From: JBGPYB01 sp041493035
GTDB taxonomy: Bacteria > Acidobacteriota > Vicinamibacteria > Fen-336
Direction of reading: 5' to 3'
Assembly: GCA_041493035.1 (NCBI GenBank)
Contig: JBGPYB010000117.1
Span: 1-14,926 of the forward strand
DNA: 14,926 nt
Position numbers and translations under genes: made by a program. The notes beneath the pieces are model-generated. The model saw only the letters and a list, made by a program, of their open reading frames with translations, was not told where the DNA came from and did no database searches. Shown here piece by piece: positions 1-6,559 of the stretch; position 1 is the stretch's first letter, and each line of letters starts with the position of its first letter.

Positions 1-141
1 ATCGGAGGCGGCCCAGACGCGGTCCACGAAATCGGGGCCGGGGAGGTGGAGGTCCTCTTTCGGGATCCCCTTGCAGCGGTGGTCCAGGAGGGACTTGCCG
101 CCCTGTGCCAGGTGCTCTTCGATCGTCTTTAGCGTGGTCAT
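1..141 (-). CDS. fbaB: Class I fructose-bisphosphate aldolase, N-terminal part (cut by window edge)
   Basis: The first 47 residues of a minus-strand gene are visible; the rest lies beyond position 1. The peptide contains LLDHRCKGIP followed by HLPGPDFVDRVW. These closely match the N-terminus of E. coli FbaB (LLQHRC...IP, LPGHDYVDRV), the DhnA-type class I aldolase that cleaves fructose 1,6-bisphosphate through a Schiff-base lysine in glycolysis and gluconeogenesis in the cytoplasm. The catalytic lysine lies in the missing part and cannot be checked. The ATG at 141 is chosen because GGAGGA lies 3 bases upstream and the FbaB similarity starts soon after it. The gene begins 19 bases after the stop of the SirB1-like gene, so it is probably the last visible member of the pntAA-thiI-sirB1 transcription unit. 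Identity is fairly sure despite the short piece. Confidence 0.85.
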   Translation of the reverse strand, partial: MTTLKTIEEHLAQGGKSLLDHRCKGIPKEDLHLPGPDFVDRVWAASD

Positions 142-144
142 CGG

Positions 145-150
145 TCCTCC
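145..150 (-). promoter_or_regulatory. Ribosome binding site of fbaB
   Basis: Read on the minus strand this is GGAGGA, a near-perfect Shine-Dalgarno sequence, but only 3 bases before the ATG at 141, which is closer than usual. It fixes the start of fbaB and lies in the short gap after the preceding stop codon. Confidence 0.6.
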
Positions 151-160
151 TTGTGCGTCG

Positions 161-1012
161 TCAGTGAAGGCGCGCCGCTTTGCGGCGCAGATCGTCGATC
201 GTGTCGCGAAGCGCCGCGGCGTCGGAGGAGGAGGGCGTCTGGTCGACGGACTCCTCGAGGTCGCGTGCGGCGAGGGCATAGCAGTCGAGGGCGGCGTAGA
301 GCATCCCGCGGTCGCGCAAGTGCTGCGGGCTCGCCGGGTCGAGAACGAGGAGGAGATCCACGGTGCGGATCGCCTTCGCGTAGTCCTCGGCGCGCACGTA
401 GATGGCGCGCAGGTTGCGCAAGGTGCGGTCGAGGATCTCCCTTCGTCCGCACGCCTCGAGCATCGAGGCCTCGACCTTGACCCGCCCTTCGTAGATCCGG
501 TCGAGGCGCTGCTGGCAGTCCTCCACCGAGAGGCGCATGCCGCCGTGAAAGGGATCGACCAGCAGATCGTTCCCGGGAGCCGGAAGCTTGACGATGAAGT
601 GCCCCGGCAGGCCGACGCCGTCCACGGCAACCCCCGCCCGCCGCCCGACCTCCATGTAGACCATCGACAGCGTGATGGGGATTCCGGTCCGACGGTCGAG
701 CACGTCGTTCAGGAGACTGTTGCGCGGGTCGTAGTAGTCCTTCGTGTTCCCGGTGAAGCCCTGCTCGTCGAAGAGCAGAGCGTTCATGGCCGCGACGATC
801 TCACCGCGGTCGGAGGTTCCCGAGACCCGTTCGCCGAGCTCGCCGCCCAGGGTCCCGATGTGCGCCAGGTACTGGGCGACGTCGAGATCCGGGTATTCCT
901 CGCAGGCGATCAGGAGCGAAGCCTCGGCCAGGTCGATGGCTTCGTCGGGGCCCGCGAGCATCTGGCTGAGCCTCTGTCTGGACCAGGACTCCGTCGGTGT
1001 CGTTTCACTCAA
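161..1012 (-). CDS. SirB1/YchA-like transglutaminase-fold and TPR protein
   Basis: The 283-residue product resembles the SirB1 (E. coli YchA, 269 aa) family. The N-terminal half holds the transglutaminase-like core, with GIPITLSMVYMEVGRRAGV, then GLPGHFIVKL and LVDPFHGG. The C-terminal half is a TPR-like helical region containing LRDRGMLYAALDCYALAARDLE and ending in LRRKAARLH, as in YchA. Where true transglutaminases have the nucleophilic cysteine, this core shows none, as is usual for the family, so an enzymatic role is doubtful and the biochemical function is unknown. The start is uncertain. The reading frame is open to a GTG at 1075, inside thiI, but that start would overlap thiI by 52 bases and add a basic, non-conserved leader. 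I prefer TTG at 1012, 11 bases after the thiI stop. An ATG at 961 is a shorter alternative. The gene follows thiI and precedes fbaB by 19 bases, consistent with an operon. Confidence 0.85.
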   Translation of the reverse strand: MSETTPTESWSRQRLSQMLAGPDEAIDLAEASLLIACEEYPDLDVAQYLAHIGTLGGELGERVSGTSDRGEIVAAMNALLFDEQGFTGNTKDYYDPRNSLLNDVLDRRTGIPITLSMVYMEVGRRAGVAVDGVGLPGHFIVKLPAPGNDLLVDPFHGGMRLSVEDCQQRLDRIYEGRVKVEASMLEACGRREILDRTLRNLRAIYVRAEDYAKAIRTVDLLLVLDPASPQHLRDRGMLYAALDCYALAARDLEESVDQTPSSSDAAALRDTIDDLRRKAARLH

Positions 1013-1022
1013 GACGGACGGG

Positions 1023-1028
1023 ATTATA
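1023..1028 (-). promoter_or_regulatory. Candidate -10 box (TATAAT) before the SirB1-like gene
   Basis: On the minus strand the last bases of thiI read CTATAATCCC, giving a perfect TATAAT with 10 bases between it and the TTG start at 1012. No -35 box and no ribosome binding site are visible. A transcript started here would be nearly leaderless. The hexamer includes the thiI stop codon TAA, so chance is possible. The same spacing is seen before the Nudix gene. Confidence 0.3.
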
Positions 1029-2202
1029 GCGCGTGGGAAAGGACCGCCGGGAAGGCGAGGTGCTCGACCTCGCACGAGGCCAGGGCTTCAGAGACGAGGG
1101 ACGGGATGTCGAGGGCTCCCTCGGCGCGATGGACCTCGTCCAGGGCCGAAGCGGTCGCAGGGCCTCGGGGCACGAAGAGCTGACAGCAGTCCTGGTCGGG
1201 CAGGGTGCTGATTTCGAAGGTCCCGAGGCGCTGAGCCTCGGCCGTGATCTCGTCCTTGTCCATGCCGATCAGCGGACGGAGCACGGGGAGGCGTATGGCT
1301 TCGCCGATCGTCAGGATGTTGTCGAGGGTCTGGGAGGCGACCTGCCCCAGGCTTTCGCCGGTGACCAGCGCCTTGGCCGAGCATCGAGCCGCGATCTGCT
1401 CGGCGATGCGCAGCATGAAGCGACGGTAGAGAACCACGCGGAGCGGCGCGGGGCAGGACGCCACGATCGTCTGTTGCACGGGGCCGAACGGGACCAGGAA
1501 GAGCCTCGTACGAAATTGCCGGCGCGTCAGCTCCCGGGCGAGCGCCTTCGCTTTGTCGAGCATCGTGCGGTCCTGGAGAGGGAAGGCGTGGAAGCTCACC
1601 AAGTGGACCGTGCAGCCCCGCCGCATCAGTCGCGCGGCCGCGACTGGGGAGTCGATACCGCCCGAGAGCAGCGCGAGAACCCGTCCGGAAACGCCGACCG
1701 GGACGCCGCCGGGGCCACGGAGGCGCTCGGACGAGACAAGGATGCGGTCCTTGAGAACTTCGACGAAGAGGGTGAGATCGGGCTCGTCCAGATCCACCGG
1801 TAGGCCCGTGGCCTTCCGGACCGCGTCGCCGATCTCCCGGTCGAGCTGGATCGAGTCCCACGGGAAGAGCTTCCACGACCGCCGCGTCGTGATACGGAAG
1901 GACGTGACGGGGCGCTCGCGGGCGGCCGCGATGGCCGCCTGCTTTGCCGCTTCAACGTCGTGGGGGACCTCGCGTACTCGGGAGAAGTTGGCGACGCCGA
2001 AGACCGACTCGATCCGTGGGCGCAGGTCTGCCCATGGGACGCCGTCCGATGCCGTCAGCGCGATGCGTCCCGCCATCGGCCGAACGCCGATTCCGGGGAG
2101 GTCGGACGTGGCCTTGCGCAGGTTGTCGGCGAGCTTCTGAGCGAAGAAGGGACGGTGGCGCCCCTTGAGTGCGATCTCGTGGTACCGGACGATGACGCGC
2201 AA
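1024..2202 (-). CDS. thiI: tRNA 4-thiouridine synthase ThiI (no rhodanese domain)
   Basis: The 392-residue protein has the ThiI layout: an N-terminal ferredoxin-like/THUMP RNA-binding region (about residues 1-165, starting RVIVRYHEIALKGRHR) and a PP-loop ATP pyrophosphatase domain (about 172-392) with the P-loop SGGIDSPVA at 180-188, GESLGQVASQTL at 282-293 and the conserved DQDCCQLF at 336-343. ThiI adenylates U8 of tRNA and replaces the oxygen with sulfur, and in some bacteria also feeds thiazole synthesis. E. coli ThiI (482 aa) carries a C-terminal rhodanese domain that takes persulfide sulfur from a cysteine desulfurase. Here the protein stops after the PP-loop domain, as in Bacillus and archaea, so the sulfur relay must differ; the CC pair at 339-340 is a candidate acceptor. 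The start is TTG at 2202, because homology begins immediately there. The gene lies 30 bases after pntAA and 11 bases before the SirB1-like gene. Confidence 0.95.
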   Translation of the reverse strand: MRVIVRYHEIALKGRHRPFFAQKLADNLRKATSDLPGIGVRPMAGRIALTASDGVPWADLRPRIESVFGVANFSRVREVPHDVEAAKQAAIAAARERPVTSFRITTRRSWKLFPWDSIQLDREIGDAVRKATGLPVDLDEPDLTLFVEVLKDRILVSSERLRGPGGVPVGVSGRVLALLSGGIDSPVAAARLMRRGCTVHLVSFHAFPLQDRTMLDKAKALARELTRRQFRTRLFLVPFGPVQQTIVASCPAPLRVVLYRRFMLRIAEQIAARCSAKALVTGESLGQVASQTLDNILTIGEAIRLPVLRPLIGMDKDEITAEAQRLGTFEISTLPDQDCCQLFVPRGPATASALDEVHRAEGALDIPSLVSEALASCEVEHLAFPAVLSHAL

Positions 2203-2232
2203 GAAACCTGAGCCTCTTGGGGCCCCGGCTGA

Positions 2233-3408
2233 CTAGCTGGCTCCCGGCGCTTGGGCCTCGAGGCCGAGAGCCTCGCGCAGGCGGGGATGCACGACCTGAC
2301 CGTCCCTGGCCACGAGCGTTTCCCGGACGATCTCGTCGTCCATGTCGATGACCAGCGTTCCCTGCTTCACGATGAGCGCCAGGAAGTTCGCCACGTTCTT
2401 GGCGTGGAGCTGGCTCGCGTGGGTCGGGACCGATGACGCCATGTTCACCGGACCCAGGAGCGTTACGCCTCCCGTCACCACCGTCTCGCCAGGGCGCGTC
2501 AGCTCGCAGTTGCCGCCCTGCTCCGCTGCCACGTCGACGATCACCGAGCCCGGACGCATTCCCGCGACCATGTCGGCCGTGATCAGGACCGGCGCCTTCT
2601 TCCCCGGGATCGCCGCGGTGGTGATAACGACGTCGGCCGCGGCCACGGCCCGGGCCATCGTTTCCCGCTGCCTGCGGTAGAAGTCCTCGTCCATGGCCTT
2701 GGCGTAGCCTCCCTTGTCCTGGGCGCCTTCCGTTTGGAGGGGCAGCTCCACGAACTTGGCTCCGAGGCTCTCGATCTGTTCCTTCACCGCGGGGCGGACA
2801 TCGTAGGCCTCGACCACGGCTCCGAGCCGTCGCGCCGTCGCGATGGCCTGAAGCCCTGCGACCCCCGCGCCGATGATGAAGACACGGGCCGGCGCCAGCG
2901 TCCCGCCGGCGGTCATCAGCATAGGGAACATCCGCGGCGTCGTGTCGGCGGCGAGGAGCACCGCCTTGTAGCCGATGATGGTGGCCATCGACGAGAGCGC
3001 GTCCATGGCCTGGGCGCGGGTGATGCGCGGGATCAAGTCCATGGCGAAGGCCGTAGCGCCGCGGTCCGCCAGGGCCTGGATTCCCTCGGGTGCGGCGATG
3101 GGATCGAGGAGGCCCACCAACACCTGGCCGTGGCGCACCAGGCTCAGATCCGGCGGCGGCGCCGTGCGGCTCGAGGCGAGGGAGCGCACTTGAAGGATGG
3201 CGTCGGCCGAGGCGAAGACCTCCTCGCGCGTCACGGCGACGCTCGCACCCTTCTCGGCGTAGGCCGCGTCGGGGAATCCGGCAGCGACACCCGCTCCCGC
3301 CTCGATCACGACCTCGATCCCGAGTTTGCCGAGACCCGCCAGGGCGGCCGGGATCACGGCGACCCGGCGCTCGCCCGGGAATGTTTCCTTGGGAACTCCC
3401 GCTTTCAT
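2233..3408 (-). CDS. pntAA: NAD(P) transhydrogenase subunit alpha part 1 (PntAA)
   Basis: The 391-residue protein is the NAD(H)-binding domain I of proton-translocating transhydrogenase. It starts MKAGVPKETFPGERRVAVIP, has the RQD loop (PRITRAQAMD; R128, Q133, D136), the dinucleotide motif GAGVAGLQAIATARRLGA (180-197) with AYDVRP, and VDVAAEQGGNCE plus HASQLHAKN near the C-terminus. Its length fits the split alpha-1 subunit (about 380 aa), not the fused E. coli PntA of about 510 aa with membrane helices. The enzyme moves hydride between NADH and NADP using the proton gradient. Alanine dehydrogenase is related, but the RQD loop and VVEAYDVRPAVKEQIESLG favour PntAA. The ATG at 3408 has a G-rich stretch (CCGGGGG) just upstream. 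Oddly, the next gene is thiI, 30 bases on. The usual partners pntAB and pntB are absent from the window, so the membrane part must be encoded elsewhere or be missing. Confidence 0.93.
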   Translation of the reverse strand: MKAGVPKETFPGERRVAVIPAALAGLGKLGIEVVIEAGAGVAAGFPDAAYAEKGASVAVTREEVFASADAILQVRSLASSRTAPPPDLSLVRHGQVLVGLLDPIAAPEGIQALADRGATAFAMDLIPRITRAQAMDALSSMATIIGYKAVLLAADTTPRMFPMLMTAGGTLAPARVFIIGAGVAGLQAIATARRLGAVVEAYDVRPAVKEQIESLGAKFVELPLQTEGAQDKGGYAKAMDEDFYRRQRETMARAVAAADVVITTAAIPGKKAPVLITADMVAGMRPGSVIVDVAAEQGGNCELTRPGETVVTGGVTLLGPVNMASSVPTHASQLHAKNVANFLALIVKQGTLVIDMDDEIVRETLVARDGQVVHPRLREALGLEAQAPGAS

Positions 3409-3441
3409 GACCCCCGGAGTTTAACCGATCCGCCCCTTCGG

Positions 3442-3447
3442 TATAAT
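3442..3447 (+). promoter_or_regulatory. Candidate -10 box (TATAAT) before the Nudix gene
   Basis: A perfect TATAAT lies in the 48-base divergent gap between pntAA and the Nudix gene, with 9 bases between it and the ATG at 3457. Only a weak -35 match (GTTTAA at 3419-3424, spacing 17) is visible and there is no Shine-Dalgarno sequence. The predicted transcript would begin about 3 bases before the ATG, so it would be effectively leaderless. Confidence 0.5.
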
Positions 3448-3456
3448 CGGCCCCAC

Positions 3457-3996
3457 ATGGTTCAAGCCGTGCCGGCCAGCGAGTTCAAGTTCTGTCCCAA
3501 GTGCGGCCACGTTCTCGAGTCACGCGGGCTCAAGGCTGGCGAGCCGCCGCGCCTCGTCTGCGTGTCGTGCGGCTTCGTCTTCTACCTCGATCCCAAGGTC
3601 GCGGCGTGTACCATCTGCGTGGTCGACGGCGGGATCGTCCTGCTGAGGCGCGCCACCGATCCGGAGTGGGGGAAGTGGGCCTTCCCCGGCGGCTTCGTCG
3701 ATCGAGGCGAGTCCGTGCAGGATGCCGCTGTGCGCGAAACCCTCGAGGAAGTCCGGCTGCGAGTGAGCGTCACGGGCATCCTCGACGTCTACTCGTTCCC
3801 GCGCAGCGACGTCGTCGTCGTGGTCTATGCGGCGGACATCGTGGGCGGGGATCTCGCCGCGGGCGACGAGGCCGAGGACGCCAAGGCGTTTCCTCCCGAG
3901 CAAATCCCTTGGGACGACTTGGCTTTCGAAAGCACTCGAGTGGCCCTCAAAGACTACCTCCATCGCTTCTTCCCCCGCGTGCGGGTTCCCCGTTAG
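3457..3996 (+). CDS. Nudix hydrolase with N-terminal zinc ribbon
   Basis: The 179-residue protein begins with a zinc ribbon (C13-x2-C16 and C35-x2-C38, in FCPKCG and VCVSCG). A Nudix fold follows, with the box G79-x5-E85-x7-R93-E94-T-L-E97-E98 (GGFVDRGES...RETLEE). The usual glycine after the EE pair is arginine (R100), but the metal-binding glutamates are present. Nudix enzymes hydrolyse nucleoside diphosphates linked to another group. The zinc ribbon and the sequence around FPGGF recall NADH pyrophosphatase (NudC). However, the protein is shorter and I do not see NudC's SQPWPFP-type array after the box, so the substrate (NAD-type dinucleotide, ADP-ribose or another) is open. The ATG at 3457 gives homology from the zinc ribbon onward. 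The stop lies 7 bases before the TPR gene, so the two are probably co-transcribed. Confidence 0.9.
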   Translation: MVQAVPASEFKFCPKCGHVLESRGLKAGEPPRLVCVSCGFVFYLDPKVAACTICVVDGGIVLLRRATDPEWGKWAFPGGFVDRGESVQDAAVRETLEEVRLRVSVTGILDVYSFPRSDVVVVVYAADIVGGDLAAGDEAEDAKAFPPEQIPWDDLAFESTRVALKDYLHRFFPRVRVPR

Positions 3997-4003
3997 CGAG
4001 TCC

Positions 4004-4498
4004 ATGACGGCGGCGACATTCGATCGAGCCCAGCTCCTCGCGGCGCGGGGAAGCGTGGCCGAAGCCTTGACGGCCGTCGACGCGCTGCTCGCCGAGGAGC
4101 CGAGCCACGTGCCGGCGCTTCTGTTGAAGGCCGGCCTCCTGCTCGACGCGCGCGACGGCGACACGGCCTTGGCGCTCTTCGAGCACGCGGCCGCCGCCGA
4201 GCCTCGGTCGGCCGAGGCCCGGAACGGTGTGGCCCGTTGCCTCCACGCTCTGGGACGCGACGACGAGGCGCTGGCCGCGGCCGAATCGGCGCGGCGGATC
4301 CTTGGGGAGGGCGACAACTTCCGCTTCGCGGCGCCCGTCTACCTGACCATCGTCTGGTGTCTGCGCGAGAAGAGGCGCTTCCGTGAGGCACTGGCCGCCG
4401 CCGACGAGGGGCTCACCCGCTGCCCCGACGCGATCCTGGCCCAATGGGCCTCCCTCGTCGAGGAGGAGCTGGCCGAGGCGGAAAAGGAAGAGTGCTAG
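4004..4498 (+). CDS. Small tetratricopeptide-repeat protein
   Basis: The 164-residue, alanine- and glutamate-rich protein is made of helical hairpins of TPR type. One repeat covers about residues 36-69 (PALLLKAGLLL...ALALFEHAAAAEP), the next about 70-103 (AEARNGVARCLHALGRDDEALAAAESA), and a third about 109-142 (VYLTIVWCLREKRRFREALAAADEGL). No signal peptide, membrane helix or enzyme domain is visible. TPR proteins usually act as scaffolds for protein contacts; no specific partner can be named. The ATG at 4004 was chosen because the frame upstream of it lies inside the Nudix gene, and the start here leaves a 7-base gap. It sits between the Nudix and DUF2785 genes in the same direction, and probably shares their transcript. 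Confidence 0.8.
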   Translation: MTAATFDRAQLLAARGSVAEALTAVDALLAEEPSHVPALLLKAGLLLDARDGDTALALFEHAAAAEPRSAEARNGVARCLHALGRDDEALAAAESARRILGEGDNFRFAAPVYLTIVWCLREKRRFREALAAADEGLTRCPDAILAQWASLVEEELAEAEKEEC

Positions 4499-4506
4499 CT
4501 CGGCTA

Positions 4507-4523
4507 TCCTCGTCGGCGAGGAG
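4507..4523 (+). promoter_or_regulatory. Ribosome binding site inside a small hairpin, DUF2785 gene
   Basis: TCCTCG (4507-4512), loop TCGG and CGAGGA (4517-4522) form a 6-base-pair stem. The Shine-Dalgarno sequence GAGGAG (4518-4523), 10 bases before the ATG at 4534, lies in the 3' arm. Translation could therefore depend on ribosomes finishing the TPR gene, which ends just upstream at 4498. Confidence 0.4.
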
Positions 4524-4533
4524 TCGCGCGGCC

Positions 4534-5451
4534 ATGACGAGCCCAGCCAGGGTCCTGGTGTTGTTCGGGGTTCTCCTCGCCGGCTTCCCGGCGCACCTTC
4601 AAGCGGTGGACCCGACCCCGCACGACAAGGCGTTCTGGCTGGCGATCACCGGGAACGACTATCGCGTGCCCGACGGGGAATCGGCCGACGCTCTTGTCAT
4701 CGAGCTGAATCAGTACCTGGGCTCGACCGACCCACAGCTCCGCGACGACTTCGCATACTCCATCGCCGCCGCCTGGATCTATCGCGACAAGCGCCTGTCC
4801 AACGACACCCTGCGTTCCCTACTCGTGACGTGGACGGAGAACTTCCGGAAGGGGCTCGGTGAGACCGGCTCGGACGGAATCTTCGTTCGATCGTTCAGCG
4901 CTCTGGACCTGTCCACACTCGCGGCCCTCGACAACACGAAGGCCTTCCTCGAGGACGCCGAATTCACATCGTTTCTTTCCGCGTCCCTCGCCTACCTGGA
5001 AGGAGAGAAGGACCTCCGGGGGTTCGACCCACAGAAGGGCTGGCTGCACGCCACTGCCCACACCGCGGACCTGCTCAAGTTCCTGGGACGGAGCTCACGC
5101 CTCCGACCGACAGATCAGCCACGCATTCTCGCGGCCATCGCCGCCAAGATCCGCGCGGCGGACCATGTCTTCGTCTACGGCGAAAACGAACGATTGGCGC
5201 GCGCCGTCGAGTCTCTGGCGCTGCGCCCCGACTTCGACCGGGCCAGCTTCACCGCGTGGCTCGACCAGCTCGAGGCCGACGGGAAACGCCTTTGGCAGAA
5301 CGGGCCCGCGATCGACCCTGCCCGCTTCGCCCCGGTCCAGAACGGCAAGGACCTCTTGCGCAGCCTCTACGTCGATCTCGCCCGCGGCCACGGCCAGGCC
5401 GTGGAGGAGATTCGCGCCCAGATCCTGCGCTGCCTCGACGAGCTGGGCTGA
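4534..5451 (+). CDS. DUF2785-family protein with predicted signal peptide
   Basis: The 305-residue protein starts with a typical export signal: a short basic start, a hydrophobic core (VLVLFGVLLAGF) and a likely cleavage site after HLQA (residue 24). The mature part is all-helical and carries RGFDPQKGWLHATAHTADLL at about 179-200, which resembles the GWxHAxAHxAD signature of DUF2785 proteins, a family of unknown function. The two histidines and the aspartate of that motif are candidate active or metal-binding residues, but this is inference. The frame is open further upstream to an ATG at 4444, inside the TPR gene; ATG at 4534 is preferred because it has a Shine-Dalgarno sequence and begins the signal peptide. 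If exported, it would act in the periplasm or outside the cell. It is the last gene of the Nudix-TPR series and is followed by a 175-base gap. Confidence 0.75.
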   Translation: MTSPARVLVLFGVLLAGFPAHLQAVDPTPHDKAFWLAITGNDYRVPDGESADALVIELNQYLGSTDPQLRDDFAYSIAAAWIYRDKRLSNDTLRSLLVTWTENFRKGLGETGSDGIFVRSFSALDLSTLAALDNTKAFLEDAEFTSFLSASLAYLEGEKDLRGFDPQKGWLHATAHTADLLKFLGRSSRLRPTDQPRILAAIAAKIRAADHVFVYGENERLARAVESLALRPDFDRASFTAWLDQLEADGKRLWQNGPAIDPARFAPVQNGKDLLRSLYVDLARGHGQAVEEIRAQILRCLDELG

Positions 5452-5467
5452 CCGCGCCCGAAATCAC

Positions 5468-5487
5468 CTGGAGCGGAGCAGCTCCAG
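5468..5487 (+). other. Hairpin after the DUF2785 gene
   Basis: CTGGAGC, a 6-base loop and GCTCCAG form a perfect 7-base-pair stem 16 bases after the DUF2785 stop codon. There is no run of T after it, so it is not a classic intrinsic terminator, but it could stabilise the 3' end of that transcript or take part in termination. The rest of the 5452-5626 gap holds a second small stem (CGGCG-AAG-CGCCG, 5561-5573), a possible -10 box and the encapsulin ribosome binding site. Confidence 0.4.
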
Positions 5488-5551
5488 TGTGTGGGCGAGG
5501 GCATAGCAGGCGAGCCTGTCATATCTGAATGCGCGGGTTGCCCCGAGGAAC

Positions 5552-5557
5552 TACAAT
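5552..5557 (+). promoter_or_regulatory. Candidate -10 box (TACAAT) for the encapsulin operon
   Basis: TACAAT is a 5-of-6 match to the bacterial -10 consensus and lies about 70 bases before the encapsulin start, in the largest intergenic gap of the window. No good -35 box stands 16-18 bases upstream; TTGCCC at 5538 is too close. If it is used, an activator or alternative sigma factor may be involved. Confidence 0.3.
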
Positions 5558-5608
5558 GCGCGGCGAAGCGCCGGGGAACCGCGGGGCGGACGAGAAGCCA
5601 CGGCGAAC

Positions 5609-5614
5609 GGAGGG
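5609..5614 (+). promoter_or_regulatory. Ribosome binding site of the encapsulin shell gene
   Basis: GGAGGG, extended by AG, lies about 10-12 bases before the ATG at 5627. It is one of the strongest Shine-Dalgarno sequences in the window, fitting a shell protein that has to be made in many copies per compartment. Confidence 0.7.
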
Positions 5615-5626
5615 AGCAGATTCCAT

Positions 5627-6559
5627 ATGGCCGAGACCACCAAGAACCATCAGGCGCTCGCAGACGCGGCGGCGCGCCAGCTCGCCAACACCACCAAGAC
5701 CGTCCCACAGATGGCGGCGATCACGCCGCGCTGGCTGGTCCGCTTCCTCGAATGGAAGCCTCTCGAGTCGGGCACCTTCCGTGTCAACCGCGTGAGGGAT
5801 GAATCGGCCATCGAAGTCGTTTGTGGCTCTCGCGATGAGCGCACGCTCCCCGAGACCTTCGTGGACTACGAAGAGAAGCCTCGCGAGTACACGCTGAGTG
5901 CGATCTCGACGGTCCTCGATGTTCACACCCGCGTTTCCGACCTTTTCAGCACCCCGATGGATCAGATCCGCGAGCAGGTCCGTCTCACCGTGGAGAGCGT
6001 CAAGGAGCTCCAGGAGAGCGAGCTGGTCAACAACGGCGAGTACGGTCTTCTCGGGAGCGCGGCGCCCACGATGCGCCTCCAGCCCCGGAAGGGCGCCCCG
6101 ACGCCGGACGACCTCGACGAGCTGATCTCGCGGGTCTGGAAGGAGCCGTCGTTCTTTCTCGCCCACCCTCGCGCGATCGCGGCTTTCGGGCGCGAGTGCA
6201 CGCGCCGCGGCGTGCCGCCCCCGACCGTCACGCTCTTCGGTTCGCCGTTCCTGACGTGGCGCGGGATTCCCCTCGTTCCCTGCGACAAGCTCAAGGTCGA
6301 AGGCGGGAAGAAGGGCGACGGGAAGACCAACGTCCTTCTCATGCGCGTCGGCGAGAAGAAGCAAGGAGTCGTGGGGCTCTTCCAGCCTGGGCTCCCGGGA
6401 GAGCAGACGCCGGGCCTGTCGGTGCGCTTCATGGGGATCAACCGGAAGGCGATGGGCTCGTACCTGATCTCGCTCTACTGCTCGGCGGCGGTCCTGACTC
6501 CGGACGCCCTCGGCGTGCTCGAGAACGTCGAGGTCGGGAACTACCATGAGTACAAGTGA
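5627..6559 (+). CDS. Family 2A encapsulin nanocompartment shell protein (SrpI-like)
   Basis: The 310-residue protein matches family 2A encapsulins, whose known member SrpI of Synechococcus elongatus builds a protein shell with the HK97 phage capsid fold. Recognisable parts are the N-terminal arm AARQLANTTKTVPQMAAITPR followed by WLVRFLEWKPLESGTFRVNR, and later stretches LSAISTVLDVHTRVSDLF, ELQESELVNNGEYGLL, RVWKEPSFFLAHPRAIAAFG, TLFGSPFLTWRGIPLVPCDKL, and a C-terminal LISLYCSAAVLTPDALGVLENVEVGNYHEYK (split here by position: about 280-310). There is no cyclic-nucleotide-binding domain, so family 2B is unlikely; the length fits 2A. The shell surrounds a cargo enzyme in the cytoplasm, and its subunits form pores for small molecules. 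The next gene, overlapping by 14 bases, encodes the expected cargo, a cysteine desulfurase. A strong ribosome binding site and a likely promoter lie in the 175-base gap upstream. Start and family are well supported; the substrate flux through the shell is not known from sequence. Confidence 0.93.
   Translation: MAETTKNHQALADAAARQLANTTKTVPQMAAITPRWLVRFLEWKPLESGTFRVNRVRDESAIEVVCGSRDERTLPETFVDYEEKPREYTLSAISTVLDVHTRVSDLFSTPMDQIREQVRLTVESVKELQESELVNNGEYGLLGSAAPTMRLQPRKGAPTPDDLDELISRVWKEPSFFLAHPRAIAAFGRECTRRGVPPPTVTLFGSPFLTWRGIPLVPCDKLKVEGGKKGDGKTNVLLMRVGEKKQGVVGLFQPGLPGEQTPGLSVRFMGINRKAMGSYLISLYCSAAVLTPDALGVLENVEVGNYHEYK

Noticed and set aside
71..1183. A 370-codon plus-strand open frame opposite the SirB1-like gene
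   Set aside because: It crosses the fbaB start, the whole SirB1-like gene and the end of thiI in antisense and has no recognisable domain.
2233..3408. Alanine dehydrogenase instead of PntAA
   Set aside because: The folds are related, but the RQD loop (PRITRAQAMD), AYDVRPAVKEQIESLG and HASQLHAKN stretches are those of transhydrogenase domain I.
3457..3996. NADH pyrophosphatase NudC
   Set aside because: The zinc ribbon and Nudix box fit, but the protein is about 80 residues shorter than NudC and the NudC-specific array after the box is not seen.
5627..6559. Phage capsid gene from a prophage
   Set aside because: The shell has the HK97 ancestry of encapsulins, but there is no terminase, portal, protease or tail gene nearby and the overlapping cargo gene is an enzyme.
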